Source of the DNA: Pseudoscleropodium purum
Taxonomy: Eukaryota > Streptophyta > Bryopsida > Hypnales > Brachytheciaceae
NCBI GenBank assembly: GCA_963969395.1
Contig: OZ017799.1
Coordinates: forward strand, 3,164,501 to 3,228,500
Length of the DNA: 64,000 bases
Direction of reading: 5' to 3'
The position numbers were made by a program, and so were the translations under genes. Positions 62,352 to 64,000 of the stretch are shown piece after piece. Under the pieces are notes generated by a model, which was given only the letters and a program-made list of their open reading frames with translations, ran no database searches and was not told the origin of the DNA. Position 1 is the stretch's first letter; each line of letters opens with the position of its first letter.

Positions 62352-63982
62352 TCACCGAGAGTCATCTGAAACGCATCTACTGTTATTTACAACACCACTG
62401 GTCTCGACAACTGCTGGTTGTGTAGCGGTAAATTCATTCGACCCAAGGGTTTCTTGAGAACTGACTTGGCATGGTAAGTTGTCATTGCTTTCTCTTGGTT
62501 TTGTCTGGATGCCTTCTTGGATCTGAACCAGGATCTGAACGACTGATTGGTGACGACGTTCAGGTATGGCCGTTGGTTCGTCCGAGGGTACAATTTTGAC
62601 CGACTTCGTTGAGCACTTGCATGTGTGCCTCCGGTCTTCCTGAGGTATGCTTATAACATGAAAATCTCCCCTTTTCTGACGAGTCTCCAGCTGCGCGTGC
62701 TCAGTAACAACTTTTGGCAGGGTTAGTAGTTCAGTGCCATTTCCTGAGGGGCATGTTACGTGAAGAGTGCCCTCAGTCGTGAGTGCAGACAGCGGTGGGG
62801 CAGGCAATGGGAGACGCCGGTTGTGCATCATCCAGGATGGAGCGCTGTTGTCAGATATCACCTCTAACGTTATATCTGAAGAAGGGGGACCTTCTCTGCA
62901 AAGCATTTGCCTATGCTCTTCAGCCAGCAACTCTCCAAATGATGCTGTGAGCTCTGACATGCTCATGCGGCAGACTGGGCAAGTGGTTTGCTTCTCAAAC
63001 CATGCACCCACACACATAGAATGAAAGACATGTTGGCAAAATGGCAGCTGCCGCAGAACTTCCCAGTCCTCGTATTCCACGAGGCATATCGGGCACCTGG
63101 TTGCACCAAATGAATTTCTTGGTCAGAAAGATGTACTAACATGATTTGATATCACAACTTCATTGTTTAGTTGAAGTGTATGTAAGATACTCCCCTTTCA
63201 TACTCCCTTCTCTGCAAGTGCGGAAGTTGGTGCCCTTAACTAATTTACAATCAATTTTTAGGACGCATTTTCAGCTAAGAAACAGGACACCAAGGACTGA
63301 CGGGCCAACAAATTGACGCACTGTATACGATCAAGAGCTCACGATATCAATGAGCTTGCCTCTAAGCTTAAGGAGTACAAGCGGCAAGTCATGCTACAGT
63401 TGGAGCCCTGAAGGACAGCACGACAGGACAGTAACAAACTGACACCGCCTGGATTAATGTCAAGAAGATAACTATCCAGGACACAAGAATCAATGATGAG
63501 AAATGGACACACCTTGAGGTGCACCTAATCACTTATAGCTCAACACCAACATTTTTTACATAAGCTATCTTCCCAAATTCTGTTATTTTTTCGGGGACAG
63601 CCTGTAAGTGCTAAAATGGTTAAAAGTATCCCTAAAATTGGAGTAGGAATGAATTATTTAGGAAGCCTCATGGAACGTATCAAAATGTACCGGAGGAATG
63701 AATTATTTTGAAGCTTCAAGGTAAATAAGCCAATAGACAGGAGAAATCACGCTCTACATTTTTTAGCAGCGGGAAATATGTTTCGGACGTTGCTATCATC
63801 AACTATAAGCTTCACTTTTTAGCATTATCACTCAATAGTATTAACACTCAATATGTGAAGAGACTATGGTAGAGCACTCAAGAAAGCGCTTACTGCAGGT
63901 CTTCTGAAGCAGTACACTTAAGATCGCATGCTTTGATAGTCGGAAATGTCTCCACAATGTTCCTCCCAATTCCGAATTCAAC
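62352..63982 (-). CDS. RING-H2 finger protein (probable E3 ubiquitin ligase), C-terminal part
   Basis: Two exons on the minus strand, 63894-63982 and 62352-63096, join in phase across a 797-base intron; the 5' part lies beyond the right edge. The junction restores the codon before the first RING cysteine. The domain reads C-x2-C (CPIC), then C-x-H-x2-H-x2-C (CQHVFHSMC), then CPVC, the RING-H2 order. It is preceded by a GIGRNIVETFP segment like the GLD-type region before RINGs in plant ATL-related proteins. About 205 residues after the RING are polar and serine/threonine-rich without a known domain. It would bind E2 enzymes and ubiquitinate target proteins; substrate unknown. A transmembrane segment, if any, would be in the missing N-terminus. 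Confidence 0.88.
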
Positions 63983-64000
63983 CTGATGACAAGAAAACGA

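Noticed and set aside
1..64000. CRISPR arrays, operons, rRNA or tRNA genes
   Set aside because: No regularly spaced identical short repeats with unique spacers were seen, and the split genes are eukaryotic. No tRNA or rRNA was recognised by eye, although a covariance-model scan was not possible.

Overview
The window is nuclear DNA of a land plant. Gene islands with higher G+C are separated by long, very A+T-rich gene-poor stretches. Genes have many phase-consistent GT-AG introns. Products include a plastid-type sigma factor, an organellar RadA, a plant O-methyltransferase, a plant GDSL esterase, an LRR receptor-like pseudokinase and a RING-H2 protein. The O-methyltransferase style and the A+T-rich spacers suggest a non-flowering plant, perhaps a moss, but the sequence alone does not settle this.

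Layout. 1-152: first codons of an AT-hook protein gene (minus), with a leader/promoter to about 1130. 1180-10200: gene-poor DNA with one TTAA-ended repeat and a dead Ty3/Gypsy reverse-transcriptase fragment. 10223-11212: broken S1-domain gene. 11527-12876: three-exon O-methyltransferase (minus). 12886-22617: a 9.7 kb CACTA-superfamily (EnSpm/CMC) element inserted 9 bp upstream of the methyltransferase ATG. 24241-30044: sixteen-exon RadA gene (minus), preceded by a four-copy tandem repeat. 31-39 kb: gene-poor DNA with a two-copy MITE-like family. 39833-43392: seven-exon sigma factor (plus). 44007-46820: five-exon GDSL esterase/lipase (minus). 46.8-56.9 kb: gene-poor DNA with several non-autonomous elements. 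56949-60907: five-exon LRR receptor-like pseudokinase (minus). 62352 to the right edge: RING-H2 gene (minus, 5' part outside the window).

Most notable structure. The CACTA element has two 3,077-bp inverted arms that pair without any indel (paired coordinates always sum to 35503), and I saw one mismatch in the stretches compared. Each arm ends in CACTG, is flanked by the 3-bp duplication CTT, has a subterminal field of GGATGA repeats, and carries a complete copy of an unrecognised 308-aa zinc-ribbon gene. The 3.6-kb centre holds the N-terminal part of a Tnp2-like transposase cut off at the arm junction. The element separates the methyltransferase from its upstream DNA.

How the genes relate. 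RadA and the sigma factor probably act in organelles (DNA repair/recombination and plastid transcription). The methyltransferase, GDSL enzyme, receptor-like protein and RING protein look like unrelated neighbours. A recurring feature is diverged tandem duplication in introns and leaders of four genes and upstream of a fifth stretch. Exon coordinates were derived by hand from splice sites and reading phase; no alignment or database search was run.
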